Positions 8,903-17,864 are shown, numbered from the stretch's first letter. The stretch: DNA of 30,347 bases from Gracilaria caudata (GCA_030374735.1 JASCIV010000225.1:1-30347), one strand, 5' to 3'. Program-made: numbers and translations. The notes: generated by a model not told the origin, from the sequence alone.

Positions 8903-8910
8903 TGACGTGA
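8903..8910 (+). promoter_or_regulatory. TGACGTGA (CRE/G-box-like) element near the TATA box
   Basis: TGACGT begins at 8903, 35 bases before the TATA box of the carbonic anhydrase gene. A further ACGTC core lies at 8839-8843. The position is typical of a proximal bZIP site. Confidence 0.4.
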
Positions 8911-8937
8911 GCTGGAACTCGGCTTTGTTCCTTTCGG

Positions 8938-8945
8938 TATAAATA
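8938..8945 (+). promoter_or_regulatory. TATA box of the carbonic anhydrase gene
   Basis: TATAAATA at 8938-8945 lies 123 bases upstream of the ATG at 9069. It would place transcription start near 8970 and give a 5' leader of about 100 bases without an intervening ATG. Confidence 0.6.
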
Positions 8946-9068
8946 CCCTTCGCCACTCGCGGGCTGTGATAATCTGTCCTCACCACTCAACTCAAGTTGC
9001 TCAGCCCTCTCGAGAACCGCAGCCTCTCCTCCGCTTCGTCTCCCGAACAGATCTTCCTCTCTCTGATC

Positions 9069-9920
9069 ATGAAGTTCTTTACCGCCTGCCTGTTTTCTGT
9101 GCTCATCGCATCCGTTTTTGCTAACGAGGAACTCGAGGTTGATGCTTCGGGATGTCCCGTGAAGTCCGCCGTAGGTGATTTTGCATACGATATCACACTA
9201 CCGAATAATCCGTCCAACTGGGGTAACATCAAAGAAGAATTTGCAGCTTGCAAGGATGGCGACAGTCAATCACCCATCAACTTTCCGGCAAACGTAGAAT
9301 ATGCGCCGAAGGGAGCAGGGCCACGAACAAAGATGGGTTTGGCGAACATGACGTTTGGAGCCAGTTCATACAACTGGGCCATGTCATGCAGTGACGAGTC
9401 GGGTTCGTGCGGGACTACGACATACGGTGGCAAGACGTATGAGCTGATCAATGTTCACTTCCACTCCCCGAGTGAGCACAAACTGTTTGGCAAGCAGTAT
9501 CCGTTGGAATGCCACATGGTTCACGCGGCCGAAGATGGTTCTCTGGCTGTTATTGGCACCATGTTTGAGTACGCCGATCAAACTTCGTACCCCGCTCGCA
9601 TCTATCAAAGGGTTGTGCCCGAGTATGGTGATGACGTTGTTCTGTCCAATGTGCTTGACGGCGTGATGAACGATCGTGTTGAATGGGCCATTCCCGTGGG
9701 GCGCATTGTGAATCACAACAAGGGGTATTGTTCGTATTCTGGATCTTTGACGACGCCGCCGTGTACCGAGGGCGTGACATGGTTCATGTCGATGAACGTT
9801 TGGTCTATTTCTGAGCGACAGGTTCACGATTACGTACGCACTGTTGGAACCAGTATCGACGGGAACAACCGACCGGTGCAACCCCTGAACGAGCGTCCAG
9901 TGACATGTTACGTGGCGTAG
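9069..9920 (+). CDS. Secreted alpha-type carbonic anhydrase
   Basis: The product is a 283-aa zinc enzyme for reversible CO2 hydration, predicted extracellular or in the secretory pathway. Residues 1-18 form a classical signal peptide (MKFFTACLFSVLIASVFA). The alpha-CA landmarks are in order: QSPINF (68-73); the zinc ligands H130 and H132 in VHFHSPSEH and H149 in ECHMVH; E137, equivalent to Glu106 of the human enzyme; and GSLTTPPCTEG (225-235) with the Thr199-type residue. C61 and C231 match the canonical disulfide pair. An extra Cys pair (C107, C114) lies in a loop before the first zinc ligands. There is no His between residues 51 and 129, so the proton-shuttle His64 is missing. The start is the ATG with A at -3; the frame upstream holds no other ATG, and a TATA box lies 123 bases before it. 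Length is normal for the family. A role in supplying CO2 or bicarbonate to an alga is inference. Confidence 0.97.
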   Translation: MKFFTACLFSVLIASVFANEELEVDASGCPVKSAVGDFAYDITLPNNPSNWGNIKEEFAACKDGDSQSPINFPANVEYAPKGAGPRTKMGLANMTFGASSYNWAMSCSDESGSCGTTTYGGKTYELINVHFHSPSEHKLFGKQYPLECHMVHAAEDGSLAVIGTMFEYADQTSYPARIYQRVVPEYGDDVVLSNVLDGVMNDRVEWAIPVGRIVNHNKGYCSYSGSLTTPPCTEGVTWFMSMNVWSISERQVHDYVRTVGTSIDGNNRPVQPLNERPVTCYVA

Positions 9921-10436
9921 AGGGGCTTGTTCGCGTAGAAGAACTAAGAGGATCACCGCCACGTTTTTGGGGAAGGCTGTTGTGGGTTACGCAGTTGTGG
10001 GGGTGCGGTCCTCGTGGGAGTTCTTTGCCCGCTCTGGGGAGTGGGGAGGGGGACCTCTCTTCGGTGAGGAGGGGTAGTTGAAGGAGGCTTGCTTTTGGAG
10101 TTGCTCTGATCGCGTGTCCTGGCCGAGTGCGCTCGCGCCGCTCATTGTTTTCTGTTGATGCTTTTTTTTCGTTGGCAGCTCTCATGTTGCTTTTCAGCAA
10201 TAAAAGCCAGCGTTTCGAGACCCCGTGCCCAACGCGCGCCGCCACTCGCTTCGCCGCCAGTGCTTCTATTTTGGGACCGCACGTGCGGCGTCCAACGTCG
10301 CCTGTCGTAGTCCCAACTATTCTCAGTAACCGCAGCGCCCCGCTCTTAGTGTTCGCGACGCACCTCTCGGAACACCCGTCTTGTTGCCAGGGCTTCGAGT
10401 GCGGACCTTCTTGTTCGACCCCCCGCACGAGCCGCC
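9921..10436. other. Intergenic between carbonic anhydrase and F-box gene
   Basis: This 516-base stretch holds no gene. AATAAAA at about 10199-10205 could be a late polyadenylation signal for the carbonic anhydrase or a TATA-like element of the F-box gene 233 bases downstream. A T-run followed by GTTGGCAG (about 10161-10178) resembles an intron 3' end, so a spliced 5' leader for the F-box gene is possible but unsupported. Confidence 0.4.
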
Positions 10437-12413
10437 ATGGTGGACAGACGCCGCTCCCACAAGTCGAAGAAACGCGCCAAACGGTCGATATCACGCTTCA
10501 CAACTCACACCTCGCATAGTAACAAACAGCCCATGCAGCCAGGTCCTGCGTTTCCTCCTCGAAAACGACCGCGTGTGAAATGCACGGATTCGGAACCGTC
10601 GCTCTTTCCGTTGGAGAAACTTCCCCGCGAAGTGATCACAGTCGTCTTGCAACATGTGGCTGGTATTAGTTTCCAACGAGGCTTCTCTGAATCCAATAAT
10701 ACTGAGCACATGCGACAAGCTGTCAGCCACCTTTTACCGCTGGCCGCTACTTCTCATTCTTTATGTGAAATTGTTCTTGCGTTCTTCAAGAGATTTATAC
10801 CATTTGAACACATGCACCGATTAATACCGCCTGCTTCTGAGAGCGGACTTCATCAATTACAATCGTTTCATCCACACCTCTTGGCTGCCGCCAGAAACGC
10901 CGCCCGTGTCATACATCAAAACAGTCATCCCCAGGGTCATCCATCCCGATCACTTCCAAATAACTTGTACAACAGTTTACCAGTCTTCTCCGAAAAGCAC
11001 ACCGCAGATTGTCGCACTGTCACGTCATGTGCGCTCTTGCTACGCCCATCGGATGTATTAGACATGCATTTCCTAAGCGATTTCTGTCGACCGAGTATTC
11101 GATGTGTGCTCAATACTTTCATGTTCTTGAACATACGCTTTAAAAAGCTGGTTATCTCTTCCTTCCGCCATTTGCCCTTCGCGACTAGTGGGGATACGTG
11201 TTTAAAGGATTTTATGCGGTCAGTGAGACCTTCCTTGACGCATCTTGAGATGCCGCTTTCGGTCGACCACCAAAGAGCCACATTTCCAGTTCACGTCTTT
11301 CCACTCATGCCAGTATTGCAACACATACACTTCAAGATCCAACACATGGACGAATCCAATTCTGGAGATAGGCCATGCTTTCAGTTGTTACCGAACCAGT
11401 TGCTCGGACGAGTTGCAGGCGCCCTTCCCAACCTCCGCGTCGTCGCAGTCGAAAACATGTATCGTGCACCAAGCGAGTGGTATCAAATCGTCAGACTGCC
11501 CCCTTCTGTTACTCACTTACGAATCGTCCGGGACGAATCCGTCATCAACGCATTCCGAAACTGTACCCAACTTCGAACCATAACTTTTCATCGCGCACAG
11601 TTCAGTTTTTCCAAGCTTGTTCGCTTGATGCCGCAAGAAACTTTCCCCAACCTGAAACGAGTCGCATTGATTGCGTGTGATCTTTCTTTCAAAGAGCCAT
11701 CTGGTGAGGAGTTGCAATATCTACACGTACCTAAGAAGATCCAGACTCTAATGAGCGACAACGCTTGCAGTTGCACGCCTTTGAAATCTGTTGATTTGTT
11801 ATACTTGCATGACCACTGCCCGAATCTAGCGGTGCTTGACATCTGGTTGGCTGCGCCGTATGAAAGAGTCAGCTGGGAGTCGTTGGGAAAGCTTGTTGAG
11901 AAGCTGCAACGACTGAGAGTACTGATTGTGGAAGCCGGTCACGCAGAGCTTGAAAGTGAGATTATGGACGAGTGCGCGCATTTTTGCGAGTACTTAAAAC
12001 GAAGTTGCAGTTCAGTGCAACATCTGGGTCTTATCGAATCGTGGCTGAATATGGAAGCATTTCACGAGTTGATAAGGGTCAAAGGAGCTGAGTTGCGCTC
12101 TTTTAGAGTGAATCTGTACTCTAGGGATCGTTTGTTAAATTCCGGCGGTCCGTTGAACACACAAGACGCGATTCAAGCCCTTTGTGCCATTCGTAAACAC
12201 TGTCCAAAGCTTGAAAGTCTATGCTTGGCTAGCCAAGAAGAGATGAGCAGTCTCGTGTCGCAGATCAAGTCGTTCCCGCCATCGGGTGTTTCTCGTTTAG
12301 ATGTGATTGCAGCGGAGGAGGTGTGGGAACGAACGGCAAAGAAGTATTGTTACATCAAGTTTCGTCAACGGATGCTAAAGGAGTATGGTGGGATCGATAC
12401 GGGCATTGAATGA
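10437..12413 (+). CDS. F-box-like, leucine-rich repeat type protein
   Basis: The product is 658 aa. The N-terminus is strongly basic, with two NLS-like clusters, KSKKRAKR (9-16) and RKRPRVK (42-48), suggesting nuclear location. An F-box-like segment begins at about residue 57 (FPLEKLPREVITVVLQHV) and continues with LLPLAATSHSLCEIV (about 99-113), with an insertion between the two halves. From about 220 on, spaced hydrophobic segments of the type LPNLRVVAVENM and CPNLAVLDIWL, and then CPKLESLCLAS, look like irregular leucine-rich repeats of the kind that follow F-boxes. Such proteins usually serve as substrate receptors of SCF ubiquitin ligases; here that is inference, because the F-box is divergent. 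The start codon lies in a perfect Kozak box, GCCGCCATGG. I cannot name an orthologue. Confidence 0.85.
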   Translation: MVDRRRSHKSKKRAKRSISRFTTHTSHSNKQPMQPGPAFPPRKRPRVKCTDSEPSLFPLEKLPREVITVVLQHVAGISFQRGFSESNNTEHMRQAVSHLLPLAATSHSLCEIVLAFFKRFIPFEHMHRLIPPASESGLHQLQSFHPHLLAAARNAARVIHQNSHPQGHPSRSLPNNLYNSLPVFSEKHTADCRTVTSCALLLRPSDVLDMHFLSDFCRPSIRCVLNTFMFLNIRFKKLVISSFRHLPFATSGDTCLKDFMRSVRPSLTHLEMPLSVDHQRATFPVHVFPLMPVLQHIHFKIQHMDESNSGDRPCFQLLPNQLLGRVAGALPNLRVVAVENMYRAPSEWYQIVRLPPSVTHLRIVRDESVINAFRNCTQLRTITFHRAQFSFSKLVRLMPQETFPNLKRVALIACDLSFKEPSGEELQYLHVPKKIQTLMSDNACSCTPLKSVDLLYLHDHCPNLAVLDIWLAAPYERVSWESLGKLVEKLQRLRVLIVEAGHAELESEIMDECAHFCEYLKRSCSSVQHLGLIESWLNMEAFHELIRVKGAELRSFRVNLYSRDRLLNSGGPLNTQDAIQALCAIRKHCPKLESLCLASQEEMSSLVSQIKSFPPSGVSRLDVIAAEEVWERTAKKYCYIKFRQRMLKEYGGIDTGIE

Positions 12414-13828
12414 GAGAGATTTGGTGGCTTACCGTCTTTATCTGCCTTGCTTAATTGTTAATGAAAGTGCCTACGAAGGGTAAAAGGGTACGTATATGAC
12501 TGTGCGAGATACGCGGAGCGGAGACAGCGTCTGATGCCCCGTTGACGGATTGAATGCTTGAAAAGTGTGGCCCAAAGCTGGGGCCCTAACACGGAAGCGA
12601 AATTTCGATGTTTTGACGGTTTTTGTCACGAGAAGGCTTTGACGTTTATGATAGTGGTGGACGTTATTCACCTCCTGCAGAATGATCTTCCACTGTTTCA
12701 ATCTGTGTAAGTTTGCTTAACCATATTAAATGTTGTCCTATTTGTAAAGTTACCGCGAGATTAATGAGATTGTGCCCGGAACCACGCGACTCCGTTGGCA
12801 ACTGTTAGTGATGGAGAATTGAAGATGATCGGATGTCTATTGCACCCGGATGTCAGCGAGTGAGAACTCGATTGGCATCTCGTGGTTCACAACAGCTTTC
12901 TAATGTCGATGTGACAGAGAAAGGGGGGTTTAACCCTTGAACCTATCATACTCTCTCGAAGTCTTGGAACCTTCATGAGAACGAATTGTTTTAAAGAGGA
13001 AGCGCTGGTTTGTTGTGCTCAAGTTGTGGGCTGCAAGTTGTCACCTCCCAATCATCTTCTAGAATCATGTCTGTGCTTTTTGGGCGCCAAGCTCTCAGGA
13101 CCGTTCAATCCTAGCTAACTTTACAGATAGTCAGCAGGCAGCGAGCAGCGAAGCGACGTCTACGAGTGGCCCAGAATTGCACTTCGTTCCCACCACCAAT
13201 ACCGACTCACGACGTGAGTGAAGCTACTTGTTGTACTGGGAGTAAATCATAATCTTGTAGCAAAGTGAGCAGATTACGTTACCGCTACTGATACGGGTTA
13301 GCGACAGCCAGTATCCCAACCAAGGACATATTGCGATCATGTGACGAACGCTTTGCAAGTTCTGAAGTGGTGTTATTGTTGAATGGCGTCAATGGGCTTT
13401 TATGCGATTGATTTCTTTCGTTGATATGCTGACATGCATTTCTACTTTCGAAAACGTGTTTGAGGTTCTTTGTAAACGAGTTCTAAAGTCCACAAGTTTC
13501 CCGGCCGAAATCTTTGATATCCTAGCTAGAAGCGGGGCCGGGGGATCACACAGGGTATAATTTCGGGGGGACTATTATTGCCGTTTGCGCTGAAGAGTTC
13601 GCAGGTGGCGTCGAAGAAGGGTCTTAAGACTAAATGGGGTCAGATATTACGCGACCAATCAGCGACGCCTTGTGCCAAGCCGTGCACCAATCAACAAGCG
13701 CACCGTGGTCACGTGTACAGTACCGGCTACCAAGATCACAGTTGCAAAGTAGAGCGTCAACTTGGCTCGTCCCGCGGGGGTGCCGTTCCCTCCGAGAGCT
13801 CCGCGACCTCACAACGCGACGCCGTACC
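12414..13828. other. Intergenic and promoter region of the helicase-like gene
   Basis: About 1.4 kb without a supportable gene apart from an in-frame extension of the next gene back to an ATG at 13634. Promoter-like items cluster at the right end: TATAAT at 13556-13561, two ACCAATCA boxes (13654-13661, 13686-13693) and a CACGTG box (13710-13715). The rest shows no RNA gene, repeat array or domain. Confidence 0.5.
13654..13715 (+). promoter_or_regulatory. Paired CCAAT boxes and a G-box before the helicase-like gene
   Basis: ACCAATCA occurs twice, 32 bases apart (13654-13661 and 13686-13693), followed by CACGTG at 13710-13715. CCAAT boxes normally lie upstream of transcription start, so their position supports initiation at the ATG at 13829 rather than at 13634. 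The first box is 175 bases from the chosen ATG. Confidence 0.45.
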
Positions 13829-16800
13829 ATGCCGCCGCCGTCGTCGTCGCTGCTCTTCCTCGCAGCCGCGCCTCTTCGCCCGCTTCCCTCTGTCGCCCGT
13901 TCCGCGCGCAGCCCCCCATCGGCATGCCAGCGCGAGCCAGCGCGAGCCAGCCACAGCTGGCAGACGCGCCAGTCGTCCGCACTCAACCAGGACACGTCGG
14001 CCGATCGCTACATCGACCTGCACACAATGCAGGTTATCCGAGCAGCAAACGCACATCTTTGCGATACGCCGCATCCGAATACCTCGTTTGGACTGTTTGA
14101 TGAACACGCGCCGCTTTCAGATGCGGCGCAGAGTGCGCGCATTCGCGAGCTGCTTTTCACCGCTGACACTGTGCCGTTGTCGGAGCAGCAGAAGGACGTT
14201 GTACAGGCTCTTTTGTCAAGACGTTCTGCGCTTTTTGTTGCGCCTTCGTCGCAGGATAAACACCCGTTGTTGATTGATGTGGTTATGAGAAGTCGTCTAT
14301 GGAAGGAGCCTATTGTGTATTGCGCAGACTCTCCTCGTGCTGCGGAGGCCGCTTATACGTTGCTTTGCGCGCAATTGCCACCTGATCGTCGTGAGGAAGT
14401 CCAATTGAATCTTGATTCAGTTCCGCACAAAGACGACCCGGACGCCGAAGGCTTTCGAGTTATCATCACCTCCCCGGAGCTAGTACGTTCTGCGCTGGCC
14501 AATTGCGATGAAACTGACTGGTTACAGAAAACAGCCATATTCTTTGTCGACACGCTCACGCGTTCAAATGCAATGCATTGGGAGGAGATTCTTCTCGCGA
14601 TGCCAAGTCGAATATTGCTCTGCGTCTTCACCGCTGACTTGCCCTATGCCGATCATCAACTGCTTCCTCTGTGGTTGGAAACAGTTCAGAACTCGGTGGT
14701 ATCCGTCACACCTTCAAGAGAAGCTTCATTTGCGCACCGCATTGAGAACCCCCAACACTCTCCCTTGCTCCGAACGTTTGCCTATAATGCTGCAACTCAC
14801 GACTCACCTGTGCAAGTATCCTTAACTTTACTCAAAGAGATGTTCGATAACAGATCCCAACTTTCTTTTGTTCCCAAGTATAGCGAATGTTTTTTGCATG
14901 GTATCAAGATGATTCCCACCGAAACTCCATCAACGTTACTTTTTCGAAGCGTGGAAGAAGCACAGTATGCAGATATAGCCGCTTTAGTTGTTTCCGATGC
15001 AAAGACCGTGCTGAAGAATTCTCGCAGAAAACGAGGGAGACCTGGAAAGGGAAAGGAACGAACGGCGTCTTCTCGAGCTGCTGCGAAGAAGAGAAGAGAG
15101 GCCGGATACGAAGCGTCATTGCTGTTTCCAGCCATTGCATTTGTCACTGGGCAGGATGCGGCGGAGAACGCTGCGCGTGCGGTGGAGAGTGCTTTGGGAG
15201 ATGAGCTCACTCTCTTGTGGGATGATGATAGTCGGGAGCACGTTGAGGATATTGTGGAAGCGTTTAAATCTGCAAATGAGAGTTGCCTGACTGAAAATGA
15301 CACAGGATTTTTAGATGTTTTGCTTTCCGGAGTTGGGATTGTTCACTCAAGTGTGTCACCTGCAGTTCGACTGATTGTTGAGGAGTTGTTCAGGGCTGGG
15401 TTTATTCCTCTGGTGTGTGCCGATTCGTTTCTTGGGTCTTCGGAGATCTCGGCCATGCCGAGCGCTAAGAGCGTTCTGATTGATGCTTCGGCAATCGGAG
15501 TGTGCGATGACGTCTCAAAGGGGCTTGTTGGCGTTGCTACGGTGGCGGCGTTGGCTGGTAGGGCGCAGAAGGATGATGTAGGCAATCTGATATTTTTGTG
15601 GTATGACGAGTCCGTGGATGATGAAAGCGCAGGATATGAGATTACATCGACGCTGCTGCACCGTTTGTTTTCAGGAGACGAACTTGAGTTTGATGGGTAC
15701 TCCACGTCGTCGCGGATGACGCGCACGCCGGTTACTGGCTTTGAAGAATATGCTGATGAAACGCCACTGTGCGGCCTATCGTCGTCGTATGGTGGAGTGT
15801 TGCGGAGCGTGCGACGATTCGGCACGGATGCGTACGAATCTATCTTTGAGTATACGCTGAACTCGTACAAAGGCTGGCTGGAACGGGCGGCGATCAGGGC
15901 GACGTTGGAACGACTGGATGTGGAGAAAATGGCGATTTCTTCGAGACTGAAGTCGGAGGACTGGGGAAGCATTGCGGAGCATGAACGTCGCGAGGCGAAA
16001 GTGAGTGAGTCGAAACGCGTGCTGAAGGCGATGGAAAGAAGGTATGAGACGATGTTGTCAAGGCGCGTATTGAGTGAGCTGAGACAGAGCGCGCCGGGAC
16101 GGTTGATTGGCGTGGCGATGGCGGCCGACGCGGAGAGTGATGCGCTGTTCGAGCAGCGCTTGCTGCGTGGTGGACTGAGCGAACAAAAGCGCGTGGGCGT
16201 GGATGAGGGGAGCGATGCACAAGGCGGCGCAGATGACGCGGAGCGAGCGGAAGGTGAGGGCGGACAGGGGAGCGAGCTGGTGACGAAGGGGAAGCAGCGA
16301 TGGAAGAAGGAGCGCGTGGCGTCGGCGGTGTTTGTGACGGTGCTGGACCAGGAGGCGGAGGGCAAACGCATTGGCGGGATGCAGAGCGGGTTGGTGGTGG
16401 TTTGCATTCTGGCGGACGCGCTGTGGACTATTGTGCCGCTGGCGGACGTGGTGGCGGTGGCGGCGGAGAGCGAGGCGATTGTGGAGAACGTTGACCTGCT
16501 GATGATGCCGCACCCGGCGACGTTCGACGTGGAGGCGCAGTCACTGCGCGCGACGTGCCGGCCGATCGACGAGGGCGAGCGCGAGGCGGTGGGGCGGGTG
16601 GCAGATGAGCTGATTGCGCGCGTGGCGTCGGATGAGCGGCCGGAGCTGAGGGCGTTTGGGAAGGGCGAGTTTGAGGCGCAGCGCAAGTGCGTGCAGAGGG
16701 CGGAGAAGTTGCAGCGGCAGTCGGTGTGGTACGGACGCGAGGAGGAGGTGGTGGAGCTGCGCAAGCTGCGGCGACGCGAGGCGAAGCTGGGCGACGAGAT

Positions 16801-17845
16801 TGAGTGGGTGCAGAAGCGCGAGCACGAGCTGGAGGAAGAGCTGTTTAATGGGCATAACGAGCATCACGGCAACCAGCAGGCAGTGATGGCGGTGCTGGAG
16901 GACTGCCATGCGGTGACGGTGCAGGGCGAGTGCAACATGCAGATGACGCCGATCGGGGAGGTGGGGTCGCAGCTGGCGTGCGAGTTCCCGCTGTTTGCGG
17001 GCGCGTGCCTGTGTCTGATCGACGAGTTGGGCGCGCTGTCGGCGGCGCAGCTGGCGGCGCTGGTGGCGCTGGTGGTATGCGAAGAGGTGGGGTGGGACAC
17101 GCAGTGGGAGGAGGAGCGGGGGGATGGTGATGGCGATGGCGATGAAGATGAAGATGAAGATGAGGACGACGAGGACCAAGTGGAGCAGCTGGACCTGTCG
17201 CTGCTGCGACGCGACGCCGAGTGGAGCGCGGCTGCCGCGGACGACAACGGCGCGGCGCCGGAGGGGCGCGACGTGCGCGGACTGCCGCACGGCGTGACGA
17301 CGACGGTGCACGACATTTGCGCGGCGCTGCGACAGCTGCACGCGCGTCACGCGCTGCACGGCGGCGGGCACGGCGCGCGCGCGCGGCGCGTGTCGGCGGC
17401 GGTGCCGTACGCGCTGGACGCGCGCGCGGCGGACGCGCTGCGCGCGCTGGTGCTGGGCGCGCGCTGGCGCGAGGCGGTGGCGGCGATGCGCGGCGACGGC
17501 GCGCGCGCGTACGCGGCGGTGCGGCGCGTGTGCGGCGCGCTGCAGGTGGTGGCGCGCGCGGAGGCGCTGGAGGAGGGAGCGCGCGCGGCGGCGGCGGAGG
17601 CGCTGCGCGCGCTGCGGGAGGCGGTGCCGCGCGCGATGCTGGGCGCGCAGTGCGTGCTGCGCGAGGGCGTGGTGGAGCGCGTGGTGGCGGCCGGCGCGTA
17701 CGAGCGCTGGTGGCGCTCGGCGCGCGACGGTATTGAGAGCACCACCGGCGCCACCGCTACCGCCAGCACGACGAGCACCGCGGAGGCTGCGGCGGCGGCG
17801 GCGGCGGCAGCGACGGCGACGCGCGAGCTCATGGAGCCGTCGTGA
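13829..17845 (+). CDS. Ski2/ISE2-like DExH helicase homologue with degenerate ATPase motifs
   Basis: The product is 1338 aa. Layout: a possible organelle-targeting leader (1-45, hydroxylated, Pro/Ala/Arg-rich), RecA-like domain 1 (about 110-305), a basic linker with an AT-hook-like core (RRKRGRPGKGK, about 399-409), RecA-like domain 2 (about 430-600), a middle insert, an acidic Asp/Glu run (nt about 17122-17178) and a DSHCT-like C-terminal domain beginning near GSQLACEFPLFAGACL. Every catalytic motif sits at its expected place but is changed. Motif I is APSSQDKH, without the GKT; motif II is VDTLT, without DEVH; the SAT motif is FTA; motif V is ADSFLGSSEISAMPS; motif VI is AALAGRAQKDD, without its second Arg pair. 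ATP hydrolysis is therefore unlikely. The family acts on RNA: exosome cofactors, or plastid ISE2. The ATG at 13829 has A at -3 and follows CCAAT boxes; an in-frame ATG at 13634 would add 65 residues. The C-terminal quarter is Ala/Arg-rich and extremely GC-rich. Confidence 0.88.
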   Translation: MPPPSSSLLFLAAAPLRPLPSVARSARSPPSACQREPARASHSWQTRQSSALNQDTSADRYIDLHTMQVIRAANAHLCDTPHPNTSFGLFDEHAPLSDAAQSARIRELLFTADTVPLSEQQKDVVQALLSRRSALFVAPSSQDKHPLLIDVVMRSRLWKEPIVYCADSPRAAEAAYTLLCAQLPPDRREEVQLNLDSVPHKDDPDAEGFRVIITSPELVRSALANCDETDWLQKTAIFFVDTLTRSNAMHWEEILLAMPSRILLCVFTADLPYADHQLLPLWLETVQNSVVSVTPSREASFAHRIENPQHSPLLRTFAYNAATHDSPVQVSLTLLKEMFDNRSQLSFVPKYSECFLHGIKMIPTETPSTLLFRSVEEAQYADIAALVVSDAKTVLKNSRRKRGRPGKGKERTASSRAAAKKRREAGYEASLLFPAIAFVTGQDAAENAARAVESALGDELTLLWDDDSREHVEDIVEAFKSANESCLTENDTGFLDVLLSGVGIVHSSVSPAVRLIVEELFRAGFIPLVCADSFLGSSEISAMPSAKSVLIDASAIGVCDDVSKGLVGVATVAALAGRAQKDDVGNLIFLWYDESVDDESAGYEITSTLLHRLFSGDELEFDGYSTSSRMTRTPVTGFEEYADETPLCGLSSSYGGVLRSVRRFGTDAYESIFEYTLNSYKGWLERAAIRATLERLDVEKMAISSRLKSEDWGSIAEHERREAKVSESKRVLKAMERRYETMLSRRVLSELRQSAPGRLIGVAMAADAESDALFEQRLLRGGLSEQKRVGVDEGSDAQGGADDAERAEGEGGQGSELVTKGKQRWKKERVASAVFVTVLDQEAEGKRIGGMQSGLVVVCILADALWTIVPLADVVAVAAESEAIVENVDLLMMPHPATFDVEAQSLRATCRPIDEGEREAVGRVADELIARVASDERPELRAFGKGEFEAQRKCVQRAEKLQRQSVWYGREEEVVELRKLRRREAKLGDEIEWVQKREHELEEELFNGHNEHHGNQQAVMAVLEDCHAVTVQGECNMQMTPIGEVGSQLACEFPLFAGACLCLIDELGALSAAQLAALVALVVCEEVGWDTQWEEERGDGDGDGDEDEDEDEDDEDQVEQLDLSLLRRDAEWSAAAADDNGAAPEGRDVRGLPHGVTTTVHDICAALRQLHARHALHGGGHGARARRVSAAVPYALDARAADALRALVLGARWREAVAAMRGDGARAYAAVRRVCGALQVVARAEALEEGARAAAAEALRALREAVPRAMLGAQCVLREGVVERVVAAGAYERWWRSARDGIESTTGATATASTTSTAEAAAAAAAAATATRELMEPS

Positions 17846-17864
17846 GCGTTTGTATGTGTACGTG

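Larger units (their letters stand above)
7146..9068. other. Long upstream region of the carbonic anhydrase gene
   Basis: About 1.9 kb without a supportable gene; the open frames present (for example plus 8239-8664) have no domain and conflict with each other. The right-hand kilobase is dense in short symmetric motifs: a GATA cluster (8124-8150), palindromes at 8299-8310, 8421-8432 and 8633-8648, nested CAGAG/CTCTG repeats (8421-8512) and TGACGT elements (8547-8552, 8903-8908). A TATA box follows at 8938-8945. Confidence 0.5.

Noticed and set aside
10160..10180. Polypyrimidine run followed by GGCAG, like an intron 3' splice site
   Set aside because: No matching donor site or spliced frame is needed: both neighbouring genes are complete without it. 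A 5' leader intron cannot be excluded.
9805..10494. 229-codon minus-strand frame overlapping the carbonic anhydrase end and F-box start
   Set aside because: It has no domain, overlaps two better supported genes and is probably a chance open frame.
15343..16764. 473-codon minus-strand frame inside the helicase-like gene
   Set aside because: The Ser/Thr/Arg-rich product has no domain and lies wholly antisense to a gene with clear homology.
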